A stretch of DNA of 64,000 nt from DASWIG01 sp965371445 (GCA_965371445.1 CBDUYN010000004.1:1-64000); one strand, 5' to 3'. Shown: positions 44,649 through 53,942, counted from the stretch's first letter. Numbers and translations: made by a program. The notes: generated by a model not told the origin, from the letters alone.

Positions 44649-44803
44649 ACGCTTCGGCGTTTCTTTGATATTGAGCTCTCATTAACTAAAACATTTTTAC
44701 CGATCGTTCGCTTGAACCTCTTTACAAAAGAGGTTTGCGGTGAGATGCTGCGTGAGGTGGCGAAAGAAACGGCAAAGAACAGTGATGGGAATTCAATATC
44801 ATC
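44649..44803. promoter_or_regulatory. AT-rich leader with hairpin and long-range inverted repeats before the permease
   Basis: TGATATTGA (44666-44674) and TCAATATCA (44793-44801) are exact inverted copies 118 bp apart; the second abuts the permease ATG. Between them lies the hairpin AACCTCTT-TACAA-AAGAGGTT (44715-44735). A possible promoter is TTGATA (44665-44670), 16 bp, TAAAAC (44687-44692). The sequence is far less GC-rich than the surroundings. Confidence 0.5.
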
Positions 44804-46009
44804 ATGGAGTTTTTAGGCGTAGTTGCTTTTGAAACGCTGCGGACGTTTTACCTGGCGGCCCCGTTCATCCTCTTCGGCCTTTTGATGGCGGGTCTGCTCC
44901 ACGTCTGCTTGCCGGAGTCGGTGATCCAGCGGTTCATGGGGCGCCCGGGCATGCGCGGCGTGACCTGGGCGGCGCTGGTCGGGGTACCGCTCCCGGTCTG
45001 CAGCTGCGGCGTCGTCCCGATCTCGGTCGAGCTGCGCCGCAAGGGGGCAAGCCAGGCGTCGAGCCTCTCGTTTCTGACCACGACGCCGGAGTCGTCGATC
45101 GATTCGATTCTTTTCACCTGGGGCCTCATGGGGCCGGTCCTCGCGGTGGCGCGGCCGGTGGCGGCGTTTTTCTCCGCCGTCCTCGGCGGCGGCCTGGCGA
45201 TCCTGGTGCTGGACGAGGCCGAGCCGAAGCCGGCCGGCGAAGTGGGCGAGGACGCCTGCTCTTCCGCTGAGGGCGGCAGCTGCGCCACGGACGACGCCTG
45301 CTCACCGTCCTTGAGCCATCCTCAGGCGGCGACGGCTCTTCTGGCCCTACGGGGACTCTTTGGAAGGCGTCCGGCGGACGGCGAGGAAAGGCCGGGAGTC
45401 TGGAAAGCGCTCGTCCGGCCGACGCTGCGCTACGGCTTCGTGGAGCTCATCGACGACCTGGCTTTCTGGCTCGTCCTGGGCGTCCTGCTGGCGGGTCTGC
45501 TGGGGGCGCTGATGCCCGCCGACCTCGGCGCCTGGGGTCTCGGTGAAGGGATCTTGCCGATGCTGCTCCTGCTCGTCGTCGGCGTGCCGCTCTACATGTG
45601 CGCCTCGGCGAGCACGCCGATCGCCGCGGCGCTTCTCGCCAAGGGAGTGAGTCCCGGGGCGGCGCTCGTTTTTTTGCTTGCCGGTCCGGCGACGAACGCC
45701 GCCACGCTGGTGCTCTTGACCCGTACGTTCGGCCGCCGGTTCGTCGGCGTCTACCTGGCGAGCGTGGTGACGGGAGCGCTCGTTTCGGGTCTCGCGCTCG
45801 ACGCGGTGATCGTGCGCTTCTCCTTGGAGATCGCGATGCCGCTTCGCGCTCCGGGGGAGTCGGCGTTGACCGTCCTCGAATGGGCGGCGGTGGCGCTTCT
45901 GGGGACGCTTGTCGCCATGAGCTTCCGGCGCGGCTCGGGACGTACGGGGCTGCGCGAGCTCAAGGAGAGCTTCACGAGCCTTTTGCCGCGGCGCGCCGAC
46001 GCCGCCTGA
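44804..46009 (+). CDS. SO_0444-like Cu/Zn efflux permease (DUF318/ArsP superfamily)
   Basis: A 401-residue inner-membrane transporter with about ten helices in two blocks, separated by a Cys-containing cytoplasmic loop (DACSSAEGGSCATDDAC, around residue 150). Signature PLPVCSCGVVP near residue 65 and TTPESS near 97 place it with SO_0444 family Cu/Zn efflux proteins, and the second block repeats the pattern with VPLYMCASASTPIAAALLAKG. Likely exports metal ions or metalloid compounds. The ATG at 44804 is preceded by the AT-rich leader. Part of this gene is repeated at 47639-47759. Confidence 0.9.
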   Translation: MEFLGVVAFETLRTFYLAAPFILFGLLMAGLLHVCLPESVIQRFMGRPGMRGVTWAALVGVPLPVCSCGVVPISVELRRKGASQASSLSFLTTTPESSIDSILFTWGLMGPVLAVARPVAAFFSAVLGGGLAILVLDEAEPKPAGEVGEDACSSAEGGSCATDDACSPSLSHPQAATALLALRGLFGRRPADGEERPGVWKALVRPTLRYGFVELIDDLAFWLVLGVLLAGLLGALMPADLGAWGLGEGILPMLLLLVVGVPLYMCASASTPIAAALLAKGVSPGAALVFLLAGPATNAATLVLLTRTFGRRFVGVYLASVVTGALVSGLALDAVIVRFSLEIAMPLRAPGESALTVLEWAAVALLGTLVAMSFRRGSGRTGLRELKESFTSLLPRRADAA

Positions 46010-46436
46010 ATTCCTCTTGCCGTAGCGCCTTGCAGCTCAATCCTTGACGAGGCTCGCCGCCGTGGTGTCTGACGATTTGTCGGATCGCTTCCCAGGCACC
46101 TTTTTCCCGGGTTCCGGAGCCGTTCTCCGCGTCAGAGTCGAGGTTGATCACCAACCTATCCGGTCGGTTGGCCTCACCTTGAAGATAGTCTCCGACGGCT
46201 TTTCGGACGTTGGTCCGACCCTCGAACGGATGGATGATGACACTCGAGCCGGCAGGTGTCCGGAACAGATAGCGGCCCTTACCCCTCACCGGCCGTCCCC
46301 AGGCGTCCTTGCCCGTCTTCTCGCCACGGTTCGTAGGATCGCTACAGCCGAGGTGTCCGAGCCATCCCGCCCAAAAGTCCCGGTCCTCGAAGCCTTCGCA
46401 CAGGACGACGTGTTGCTTGCCGGTCTTCTCGGTCAA
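45972..46436 (-). pseudogene. Truncated TOPRIM-like protein
   Basis: About 140 codons encode the N-terminal half of a TOPRIM fold: VVLCEGFEDRDFW with the conserved Glu and Asp, and VINLDSDAEN with the D-x-D. Similar partners of AAA ATPases act as nucleases (class 2 OLD, PARIS-type). The reading frame loses its family sequence at about 46010, exactly where the permease gene ends, and its last 13 codons are read antisense to the permease gene. So the C-terminal half is missing. The start overlaps the ATPase stop by 4 bp. Confidence 0.65.
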
Positions 46437-47460
46437 CGCAGGTCGTTCTCCAGGGTTTGACGGGCGAAGGAGATCTCTTCACCCTGGCGGTAACCGCTGA
46501 CCAGCTTGCCGTCCTCGAGGAGGAGATTGAAGACCGCCATTCTTTCCAGGTCGTCTTCGGACGCCTCCGCAATCAGGGCGTCGATCAACTCCAGGCTGTG
46601 GGTGGTGACGACCATTTGCACACCACGGCGGACGTTGGCCAGAAGCGCGCGGGCCGTTTGCCAGATGGCCTTCGGATGCTGGTAGACCTCGGGTTCCTCC
46701 AGCAGAACTAGCCCTTCCGGAGCGATGGCCGTCTCGAGCGCCAGTTGCAGAAACGCCTGGACTCCGTCACCCGCCAGACCGACGGGGATCGTCCGTCCGG
46801 CGCTCGTGACGCACAGTGTCGGGTTGTCCACGTCGTCGACAATGATCTCGAGCTGCTGGAATTGAGGTACGAGCGCAGAAAGGAGGTCATAGACGTCCTC
46901 CCGACGTCCCGTCCGACCCAGGCGGGAGAAGGCTTGGTGAAGAGGGACGGGTAATCCAGGATCGACGAGGCGCGCAACGGGAAGAGCGGACGCTCCTCCT
47001 TGCTGGAGGATTTCGTACTGATTGTCCGAGCTGAAAACCGTAGCACTCCCACCTTGATGCGAGTCGTCGAGGGTGATCAGGAGAACGGCGGTAGCGCGTC
47101 CCGTTCGCGCAGGGCCGCTTTCGTAGCCTCGTAGTGCTCTCGCAGGTTATCGGGGCAGTGTTCGTGCTTCTCGAGGCACCGGTCCCTCCAACCCGGCTGC
47201 TGCCCCGGGTTGATCTTCAACCTGGCATTGTCGGCCGAAGTGCTGAAGAGCCATGAGGCGCCGCTGGGTACCACAGGGTGACGCTGAATCGCCTGCCCCA
47301 CGGCCTCAGCGGGCGACGGGCTCGTCGCGATCAGGAGCGCGTCGAGCACGGTGCTCTTGCCACAGCCGTTGGGTCCGGTGAGGATCGTCAGCGGCGCCAG
47401 GCCGTTGAGTCGGCCGGCGCGGATGCCGCGCAGGTTCTCGATTTCGATCGACGTGATCAT
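46433..47460 (-). pseudogene. AAA15/21-type ATPase with frameshift, OLD/PARIS-like
   Basis: Starting at ATG 47460, MITSIEIENLRGIRAGRL leads to Walker A GPNGCGKST. After about 120 codons (ALRERDALPPFS) the frame ends. The family sequence continues in the frame one base back, from about 47095 (TAVLLITLDDSHQGGSAT), through GLAGDGVQAFLQLALETA, Walker B LVLLEEPEVYQHP and switch VVTTHSLELI, to the stop at 46433. One base appears lost near 47090-47105. A restored protein would be about 340 residues, an SMC/ABC-like ATPase that in defence pairs works with a TOPRIM nuclease, as here. With the truncated partner it is probably dead. Confidence 0.75.
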
Positions 47461-47505
47461 CGTCCCGCCACCCTATCTCAGATCGGTTGCCGTCGAGCAT
47501 TCTCC

Positions 47506-47638
47506 TCACTCGTCGCCCAAGGCAAAGGCGACGTAAACGTCGCCCGACGGCGTCCCCATCTTGCCGCCGCCGGCCGCGATCACCACGAATTGCTTGCCGC
47601 CGGATTCATAGGTGGCCGGCGTCGCGGAACCAGGCCGG
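47506..47638 (-). pseudogene. C-terminal fragment of a PQQ-dependent dehydrogenase
   Basis: Reading the minus strand to a TGA at 47506 gives about 43 codons: GSATPATYESGGKQFVVI, then AAGGGKMGTPSGDVYVAFAL. This is the very conserved end of quinoprotein glucose/alcohol dehydrogenases (last propeller blade and closing strand). Nothing upstream continues it, because the next bases belong to the permease fragment. It is a leftover of a gene of about 600-700 codons. Confidence 0.7.
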
Positions 47639-47759
47639 GGCGCCTGGGGTCTCGGTGAAGGGATCTTGCCGATGCTGCTCCTGCTCGTCGTCAGCGTGTC
47701 GCTCTACATGTGCGCCTCGGCGAGCACGCCGATCGCCGCGGCGCGCCGCCGCCGCCTGA
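47639..47759 (+). pseudogene. Partial second copy of the Cu/Zn permease gene
   Basis: 47639-47744 repeats 45527-45632 with two differences in 106 bp (it encodes AWGLGEGILPMLLLLV in the original frame). The next 15 bp match the very end of the same gene (around 45994-46009), including the stop. So it is a copy of the 3' part with about 360 bp deleted. Copies lie in the same direction 2112 bp apart. Confidence 0.85.
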
Positions 47760-47888
47760 GAGTGGGTGGCCGAGGCACGGCCGACCTCCGCAACGGGGGC
47801 GGCGCGAGGTACGGGTCGTTGTGGCTCGGAAGGTGGCTGCAGCGTCCGGAGGCGAGATGGCATCGAACCCGGGATAGGATGGCGAGCC

Positions 47889-49427
47889 ATGGCAAGCCCA
47901 CCCCGCCCGAGCGACCGCGACGCGACCACGATAGCGGAGCGGCTCTTCACCCTGGAGGAAGAGAAAGCCGGCCCCGAGGAAAGAGCCTCCGGTGAGGCGA
48001 AGGCGAAGCCTTCCCGCGAGATCGAGGAGAAAGTCCCGGAGGGCTCCGAGAGGTGGAAGCTCGGCGCCTGCATCGGAAGCGGCGGCATGGCGAGGGTCTA
48101 CAAGGCCGTCGACCGCCGGCTACGGCGCACGGTGGCGCTCAAGATCCTCGTGCACGACGATCCCGCCATGCTGCGCCGCTTCCAGCGCGAAGCCCGCGCC
48201 CAGGCCCGGGTCCATCACGAGCACATCCTCGAGGTCTACGACGTCGGCGAGATCGATTCCCAGCCCTACATCGCCATGCACTACGTCGAAGGGGCGACCT
48301 TGCGAGAGCTTTTCGACGACCTCTCCGTCGAGCAAAAAGTCCACGTCTTCGTCCAGGTCGCGGAAGCGCTCCACGCCGCGCACCTGGCGGGTCTCCTGCA
48401 TCGCGACGTCAAACCTTCCAACATCCTCGTCGAAAGGAGGGACGGCGGCGAGCTCAAGGCCTGGGTCGCGGACTTCGGCATCGTGACCGAGATCGAGGAT
48501 CCGTCGATCAGCTCGTCCCTGACGGGGACCGGCGGTTTCATCGGCACGCCGGTCTACATCCCTCCCGAGAGGCTGATGACCCCCAAGGAACGGCAGAGCA
48601 AAGAAGCGCCGGCCGATCCCCGGGGAGACGTCTACAGCCTCGGGATCACCATGTATCAGACCCTCACGGGTGAGGTGCCGTTCGTCGACGAGGACTTCTT
48701 GGACCTCTTGGAAAAGATCGTCAAGGAGGACCCGCGGCCGCCGTCCGACGTCAAGCCCGAGATTCCCGCCCCTCTCGAGAGAATCGTCTTGAAGTGTCTG
48801 GCCAAGTATCCGGAGCAGCGTTACTCGTCGGCCCGGGAGGTGGCCACGAAGCTGCGCGGCTGCCTCCCGGGCCGGGAGGCTCGGCGGCCTTCTGCGGTGG
48901 GGCGATGGAAGGCCTTCGCGGCGGCCGCGGTGCTTCTCTTGGCAGGGCTCGCCGTAGGGCTGGGGTGGCGCGTTCTCGTCCCGGACGGCTCCGCCTCGCA
49001 GAGGCTTCGCCAAGCGGAGAACCAAGCCTGGGAGAAGGACCCCGGTGCCGCCGAGCAGGAGCTACGAGCCCTCGCCCGCGTCCATTTCTGGTCCGCGACC
49101 CTACTGCGCCAGCAGGGCGACCTCGGAGCGGCGGAAAAGGAGCTGCGGGCTTCCCTCGCGGCATCGCGGCGACTCGCCTCCGAGAATGAAAACGGCGTCG
49201 GTTGGCGCCAGCTGGCTTCCTCGCTTTGCCTCCTGGGAACGGTGCTGCGCGAGAAGGGCGAGCTCGAAGCCGCCCGGGAAGAGTATCGCCGCGTCCTGGA
49301 GGTCCTGACGAGCGTCGCTGAAGACGAGGACGTCGAACTGGGCGTCCTCGGGATCGAGAAAGCGCTCGCCGGTCTTGCCGATGGAACTGGCGAAGCCGAT
49401 CCCTGCCTCCCGCTTGCCGATTTCTAA
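47889..49427 (+). CDS. Membrane Ser/Thr protein kinase
   Basis: A 512-residue PknB-like kinase. Glycine loop CIGSGGMARVYKA at 61-73, lysine K85 (VALKIL), HRDVKPSN at 171-178 and DFG at 195-197 indicate activity. A hydrophobic helix near residue 345 (AFAAAAVLLLAGLAVGLGW) is followed by a short C-terminal region with TPR-like helices (EKELRASLAASRRLA, EEYRRVLEVL). A 55-residue charged extension precedes the kinase domain. ATG 47889 lies directly after the permease fragment region. No phosphatase is adjacent; the PP2C gene at 40654-42756 is the nearest. Confidence 0.92.
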   Translation: MASPPRPSDRDATTIAERLFTLEEEKAGPEERASGEAKAKPSREIEEKVPEGSERWKLGACIGSGGMARVYKAVDRRLRRTVALKILVHDDPAMLRRFQREARAQARVHHEHILEVYDVGEIDSQPYIAMHYVEGATLRELFDDLSVEQKVHVFVQVAEALHAAHLAGLLHRDVKPSNILVERRDGGELKAWVADFGIVTEIEDPSISSSLTGTGGFIGTPVYIPPERLMTPKERQSKEAPADPRGDVYSLGITMYQTLTGEVPFVDEDFLDLLEKIVKEDPRPPSDVKPEIPAPLERIVLKCLAKYPEQRYSSAREVATKLRGCLPGREARRPSAVGRWKAFAAAAVLLLAGLAVGLGWRVLVPDGSASQRLRQAENQAWEKDPGAAEQELRALARVHFWSATLLRQQGDLGAAEKELRASLAASRRLASENENGVGWRQLASSLCLLGTVLREKGELEAAREEYRRVLEVLTSVAEDEDVELGVLGIEKALAGLADGTGEADPCLPLADF

Positions 49428-49513
49428 ACAAGTCTAGAAGGAACGGGGCCCCATGGCTCACCCGGAAATCCACCTCCCCGACATCCGCCGTAACTATCTC
49501 TTGAGCGGAACGT

Positions 49514-50467
49514 ATGAGAGACCCAATGAGAATGAACGTACCGCATGCCGCGATCGTCCTGGCCGCTGTCCTTCAGGTGGCCTGCGTCGCGCTACGACCC
49601 TACGAAGAAGTCCTTCAGGAGGACGACCCCGGCACCTTCCTCGACGTCGACGGCCAGAAAGTCCACGTCGAGGTCCAAGGCGAGGGTGAGCCCCTGGTCT
49701 TGGTCCACGGCTTCGGCGCCTCGACCTACAGCTGGCGCCACATCGCTCCGGAGCTCGCCGGCTCCTACCGGACGATCGCCCTCGACCTTTCGGGCTTCGG
49801 TTATACCGAGCGTCCGCGGGAGCCCGAACGCTACAGCCGTTCCGGCCAGCTGCGCCTCATTACCGGCGTGCTCGACGCCCTCGGCCACGAGAGCGCTCAC
49901 TTCGCCGGCCACTCCTACGGCGGCGGTCTGGTCCTGACCCTCGCCCACCAGCAGCCGGAGCGCGTCCGGTCGCTGATCCTGATCGACACGACCTACCCCG
50001 ACTTCTCGACCCGCAAGCGGCGTCCTTTGGCCGCCGTGCCGCCTCTGGCGTCAGCCTTTGTGCGCGGCCTGGGGTTGCGCCGTGCCTTTGTCGCGCGGTC
50101 TTTGAAGCATGTGTACTACGACGACGAGCTGGTGACCGACGAGGTGCGCGACGCCTACCGCGAACGCCTGCGCGTCGAAGGCGCGGTCCGCGCCTACAGG
50201 GCTCTGACCATGCCGCACAATTCCGCCGCTGACCGCGCCAGCGTCCCCCTCGAGGAGATCGAAAAGCCCGTGCTTGCCATCTGGGGCGAGGACGACCGCC
50301 TGACCGTCATCGACGAGGCCCGCCGCGGTGCCGCGCGCCTCCCCGACGTGCGCTTCGAAGCCCTCGACGAGTGCGGCCACTCGCCGATGGAGGAGCACCC
50401 GCAGAAGGTCGTGGAGCTGATCGAGTCCTTCCTCGAAGACGTTCGGGCGAGGGCGGCCCGGGGCTGA
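49514..50467 (+). CDS. Alpha/beta hydrolase lipoprotein
   Basis: A 317-residue alpha/beta-hydrolase fold enzyme. The N-terminus has a lipoprotein signal (HAAIVLAAVLQVAC). Oxyanion HG motif in VLVHGFGASTYSW, nucleophile elbow AGHSYGGG, acid in IWGEDDRLTVI and histidine in DECGHSPMEEHP complete the triad, so it should hydrolyse an ester, epoxide or similar bond outside the inner membrane. Starts at 49514, 49526 and 49532 are all ATG in frame; the first has a purine-rich GAGCGGA before it. The 86 bp before the gene hold nothing clear. Confidence 0.9.
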   Translation: MRDPMRMNVPHAAIVLAAVLQVACVALRPYEEVLQEDDPGTFLDVDGQKVHVEVQGEGEPLVLVHGFGASTYSWRHIAPELAGSYRTIALDLSGFGYTERPREPERYSRSGQLRLITGVLDALGHESAHFAGHSYGGGLVLTLAHQQPERVRSLILIDTTYPDFSTRKRRPLAAVPPLASAFVRGLGLRRAFVARSLKHVYYDDELVTDEVRDAYRERLRVEGAVRAYRALTMPHNSAADRASVPLEEIEKPVLAIWGEDDRLTVIDEARRGAARLPDVRFEALDECGHSPMEEHPQKVVELIESFLEDVRARAARG

Positions 50468-50669
50468 GCGGCCTGCTTGGTGTAGTCTCTGCCTTCATGA
50501 CGAAACCCTCGGAACCGTCGGCCCCTTTCCTCCTCGTCCCGGCTCGAACTTCCCGGAGATCCGGGAGACGTGGGGCGACTTCGACGATGGGTTCATCCGC
50601 GCCTCACCCTTCGGCGGCTCCCGACTCGCTTTGCCCCCTCGAAACCTTCTTCAAGCTGAGGTGAGTTTG
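50468..50669 (+). other. Intergenic region before the S9 peptidase gene
   Basis: 202 bp. It has a coding-like flavour (a stretch read as PGSNFPEIRETWGDFDDGF after a frame change, about 50545-50600), but I do not recognise a family. It may be a decayed gene or simply GC-rich spacer. The AGGTGA before the S9 ATG is at its right end. Confidence 0.3.
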
Positions 50670-52755
50670 ATGCGTCTTGCGAACCGAGCCCTCGAAGCCC
50701 TCGTCCTCGTCCTGGTGCTCGCCGCCGCGGCTTCTGCCGCCGAGCCCCGGAGCGAGGAGTACCGCCACTTCCAACTGCGCGAGGTGTTTGACCTGGAGTG
50801 GGCGTCGGACCCGCAGGTCTGCCCCGACGGACGCCACGTCGTCTACGTGCGCAATTCCATGGACGTCATGACCGACCGGCGGCGTTCGCGGCTCTGGATC
50901 GTCGGGACCGACGGCAGCGGCCATCGTCCGCTCACCTCCGGTGCCGGCAGCGAGAGCTCGCCGCGCTTCTCGGGCGACGGCACCCGCCTCGCCTACGTGT
51001 CGCGGGCCGACGGCTCAGCCCAGCTCCACATGCGCTGGATGGACACCGGAGTGACCGCGCGGCTGACCCAGCTACCGGCGGCTCCCCGCGGGCTTACGTT
51101 CTCTCCCGACGGCCGTTCGCTCGCTTTTTCGATGCTGGTACGCGAGCGCAAGGACGAGTGGGTCAAGCTCCCCAAGAAACCTCCGGGCGCCGAGTGGGCC
51201 AAACCGCCGATCGTCATCGACAAGCTCATCTACCGCTCCGACGCCTCCGGCTACCTGGAGGACGGTTACCGCCAGATCTTCGTCGTCTCGGCCGAGGGCG
51301 CGACGCCTCGCCAGGTGACCTCGGGTCCCTACCACCACAACGGCTCGGCGGTGTGGGCCGACGGCGGCGAGACGCTGCTTTTCTCCGCCAACCGCCACGA
51401 CGACCGGGAGCTTGAGCCGCGCAACAGCGAGATCTACGAGGTGCGCCTCGACGACGGAGAGATCCGCGCGCTGACGGGCCGCAAGGGACCGGACCGCTCG
51501 CCGGCCGTCTCTCCCGACGGGCGCCAGGTCGCCTACCTGGGGTACGACGACCGCTACCAGGGCTACCAGGTCACACGCCTCTACGTGATGAGCCGCGACG
51601 GCTCCTCGCCGAGGGTCTTGACCGGGGAGCTCGACCGCGGCGTCTCCTCGCCGGTGTGGAGCGCCGACGGCGAAGGGCTTTACTTCGGCTATTCCGACGA
51701 GGGCAACGGCAAGGTCGGTTTCGTCGGCCTCGACGGTACCCTCGAGGTGCTGGCGAACGACCTGGGCGGCTCGATCGGGCGGCCCTACTCGGGAGGCTCC
51801 TTCAGCGTCGGCGGCGACGGACACGTGGCTTTCACCCTGAGCCGTCCCGACCGGCCGGCCGACGTCGCGCTCGTTCTCCGCGACACCAGCGCCGCCGCGG
51901 GGTTGCCCAAGGGCAAGGCGCGGCTCCTCACCGACTTGAACGCCGACCTTGTCGGTCACAAGGACCTCGCCGAGGTCGAGGAGATCTGGTGGGAAAGCTC
52001 CTACGACGGCCGGGCGATCCAGGGCTGGATCGCCAAGCCCCCGGGCTTCGATCCGGTGAAGAAGCACCCGTTGATCCTCGAGATCCACGGCGGTCCTTTC
52101 GCCGACTACGGCGACCGCTTCTCCGCCGAGATCCAGCTCTACGCCGCCGCCGGCTACGTCGTTCTCTACGCCAACCCGCGGGGCTCGACGAGCTACGGCG
52201 AGGAGTTCGGGAACCTCATCCACCACGCCTACCCAAGCCAGGACTACGACGACCTGATGTCCGGGGTCGACGCCGTCCTTGGCCGCGGCTACGTCGACGA
52301 GGAGAACCTCTTCGTCACCGGCGGCTCGGGCGGCGGGGTGCTGACCGCCTGGATCGTCGGCAAGACCGGACGCTTCCAGGCCGCCGTCTCGGCGAAGCCG
52401 GTCATCAACTGGTACAGCTTCGTCCTGACGTCGGACAACTACAACTTCTACTACAAGTATTGGTTCCCGGGCTTCCCCTGGGACCACGCCGAGCACTACA
52501 TGGCGTTCGCCGCTCTCGCTCGTCGGCAACGTCACCACACCGACGATGCTCCTGACCGGCGAGGCCGACCACCGCACGCCCATCTCGGAGTCGGAGCAGC
52601 TCTACCAGGCCTTGAAGCTGCGCCAGGTCGACTCGATGCTAGTGCGCATTCCGGGAGCGTCGCATGGCATCGCTTCGCGTCCGAGCCAGCTGATGGCCAA
52701 GGTGGCGCACATCCTGGCCTGGTTCGAGAAGTACCGCGTCGACGGCGAGCCGTGA
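50670..52755 (+). CDS. S9 family prolyl-oligopeptidase-like peptidase, frameshifted near the end
   Basis: An exported serine peptidase (signal peptide ALEALVLVLVLAAAASAAE) with a WD40/PD40-type propeller (about 40-400, for example SPDGRQVAYLGY) and a C-terminal hydrolase domain. Nucleophile serine is in TGGSGGG. The frame from 50670 then runs off into unrelated sequence at about 52506. The correct ending, with the acid (GEADHRTPISES) and histidine (GASHGIASRPS) residues, is in another frame and stops at 52755. Restoring a missing GC after ATGGC joins them (MARSPLSLVGNV), giving about 696 residues. As written the product lacks Asp and His of the triad. ATG 50670 follows AGGTGA. Confidence 0.88.
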
Positions 52756-52887
52756 GCCGGCGACACCTCGTCGCCTCAGCACCGTCCCCGGCCGGGTGCT
52801 GACCGGCACTTCGGCCACCAGCACCGTACCGGTTTGGGTGTTGATTTCCATTCTGGCCATCAGCACCATTCCCGGTCGTGGTGCTGA

Positions 52888-53133
52888 CCCGAGATCCAGG
52901 CCGCCTCCAGAGTCCTCGACAGCGACGGCAAGGCGGTCTTGAAGCTTGGGAAAGGGCTGAAGACCGACGAAGATCTCGAATGGCTTCGCTCGCCGCCGGA
53001 ATGGGCTCGTGGAGAATGGGTCGCCCTCGTCGGCCGGGAGGCCGTGGCGTCGGCGGAGTCGCTCGCGGAGCTCGCCAAGAGCCTCAAGGCCATGGACCTT
53101 TCGAAGAAGCCTCTAGTTCATCACATTGACTGA
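52888..53133 (+). pseudogene. DUF5678-domain remnant
   Basis: An open frame encodes EIQAASRVLDSDGKAVL followed by PPEWARGEWVALVGREAV and ASAESLAELAKSL, a DUF5678-like unit usually found in small antitoxin-like proteins. The only in-frame starts are a TTG at 52939, too late for the whole domain, so the 5' end seems lost. The 130 bp before it contain repeated GTGCTGACC and no gene. Confidence 0.55.
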
Positions 53134-53198
53134 AGTGGTCTTTGCCGGCAAGCAGGAACGGCAGATCGGTGGGGCTGGCGTCGGACGCCGAACGTCCA

Positions 53199-53218
53199 CA
53201 CGGGCATAAATGCCCGTG
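53199..53218. repeat. Perfect 9-bp inverted repeat (REP-like)
   Basis: CACGGGCAT-AA-ATGCCCGTG, stem of nine pairs with a two-base loop, in the 209 bp gap between the DUF5678 remnant and the Uma2 gene. It looks like a dispersed REP-type palindrome. Downstream at 53294-53303 is an extended -10, TGTGC-TAATCT, that may serve Uma2. Confidence 0.75.
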
Positions 53219-53342
53219 CTATGAGAAGCCGCCTAAGAGCGGATAGAATCCGCCCATCCGGAGGGACGTAGTGGACGACGCCCCCAGGGCCCTGTGCTAA
53301 TCTGGACACACGATCGACTAGAGTCTGCGCTAGACTGTCGTC

Positions 53343-53942
53343 ATGAGCCAGCAAGCCCTGAGCACGACGCCTCCGCCCCTGGAGCTGTCGCTCGCCGACT
53401 GGTGGGCGCTCGCCGAGGACGAGCCGGGCGAGCTCGTCGACGGCTTTCTGGAGGAGGAGGAGATGCCTGACTTCGTCCACGAGATCCTCGTCTCCTGGCT
53501 GGTCCACTTCTTCCACGGCCATGTCTCTCGGCGCGGCGGCTTCGTGGTGGGCTCCGAAACCAAGCTCGCGGTGGCGCCGGACCGTGGCCGCAAGCCCGAC
53601 CTCGCCGTCTATCTGCCGGGGCGCCCGCGTCCCACCGCTCGCGGTCCGATCGACGTGCCGCCCGACGTCGCGGTCGAGGTCGTTTCGCCGTCACCGCGCG
53701 ACGGACGGCGTGACCGGGTCGAGAAAGTGGCCGAGTACGCCGCCTTCGGCATCCGCTACTACTGGATCGTCGATCCTCAGCTGCGCAGCCTGGAAATCCT
53801 TGAGCTCGGACCGGAAGGCTTTTACGTCCACTTGCTGGGGGTGAGCCGTGGCGTGGTCGAGGAGGTACCCGGCTGCGAAGGGCTGCGCCTCGACGTCGAT
53901 GCGTTGTGGGCCGAGATCGATCGCGTCGAGGCGGAGAGCTAG
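53343..53942 (+). CDS. Uma2 family (DUF820) putative restriction endonuclease
   Basis: A 199-residue PD-(D/E)xK-like protein. The family core is intact: GELVDGFLEEEEMPD, SETKLAV, KPDLAVYLP with the metal aspartate, VAVEVVSPSPRD with the acidic residue, and RVEKVAEYAAFGIRYYWIVDP. Uma2 proteins are numerous, mobile and of unclear role; nuclease activity is inferred from the fold. It converges on the HExxH gene and overlaps it by 4 bp. Confidence 0.93.
   Translation: MSQQALSTTPPPLELSLADWWALAEDEPGELVDGFLEEEEMPDFVHEILVSWLVHFFHGHVSRRGGFVVGSETKLAVAPDRGRKPDLAVYLPGRPRPTARGPIDVPPDVAVEVVSPSPRDGRRDRVEKVAEYAAFGIRYYWIVDPQLRSLEILELGPEGFYVHLLGVSRGVVEEVPGCEGLRLDVDALWAEIDRVEAES

Noticed and set aside
44715..44735. 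Hairpin after the repeat-protein gene as a Rho-independent terminator
   Set aside because: It is 67 bp past the stop and is followed by GCGG, not a T-run; it fits a leader element better.
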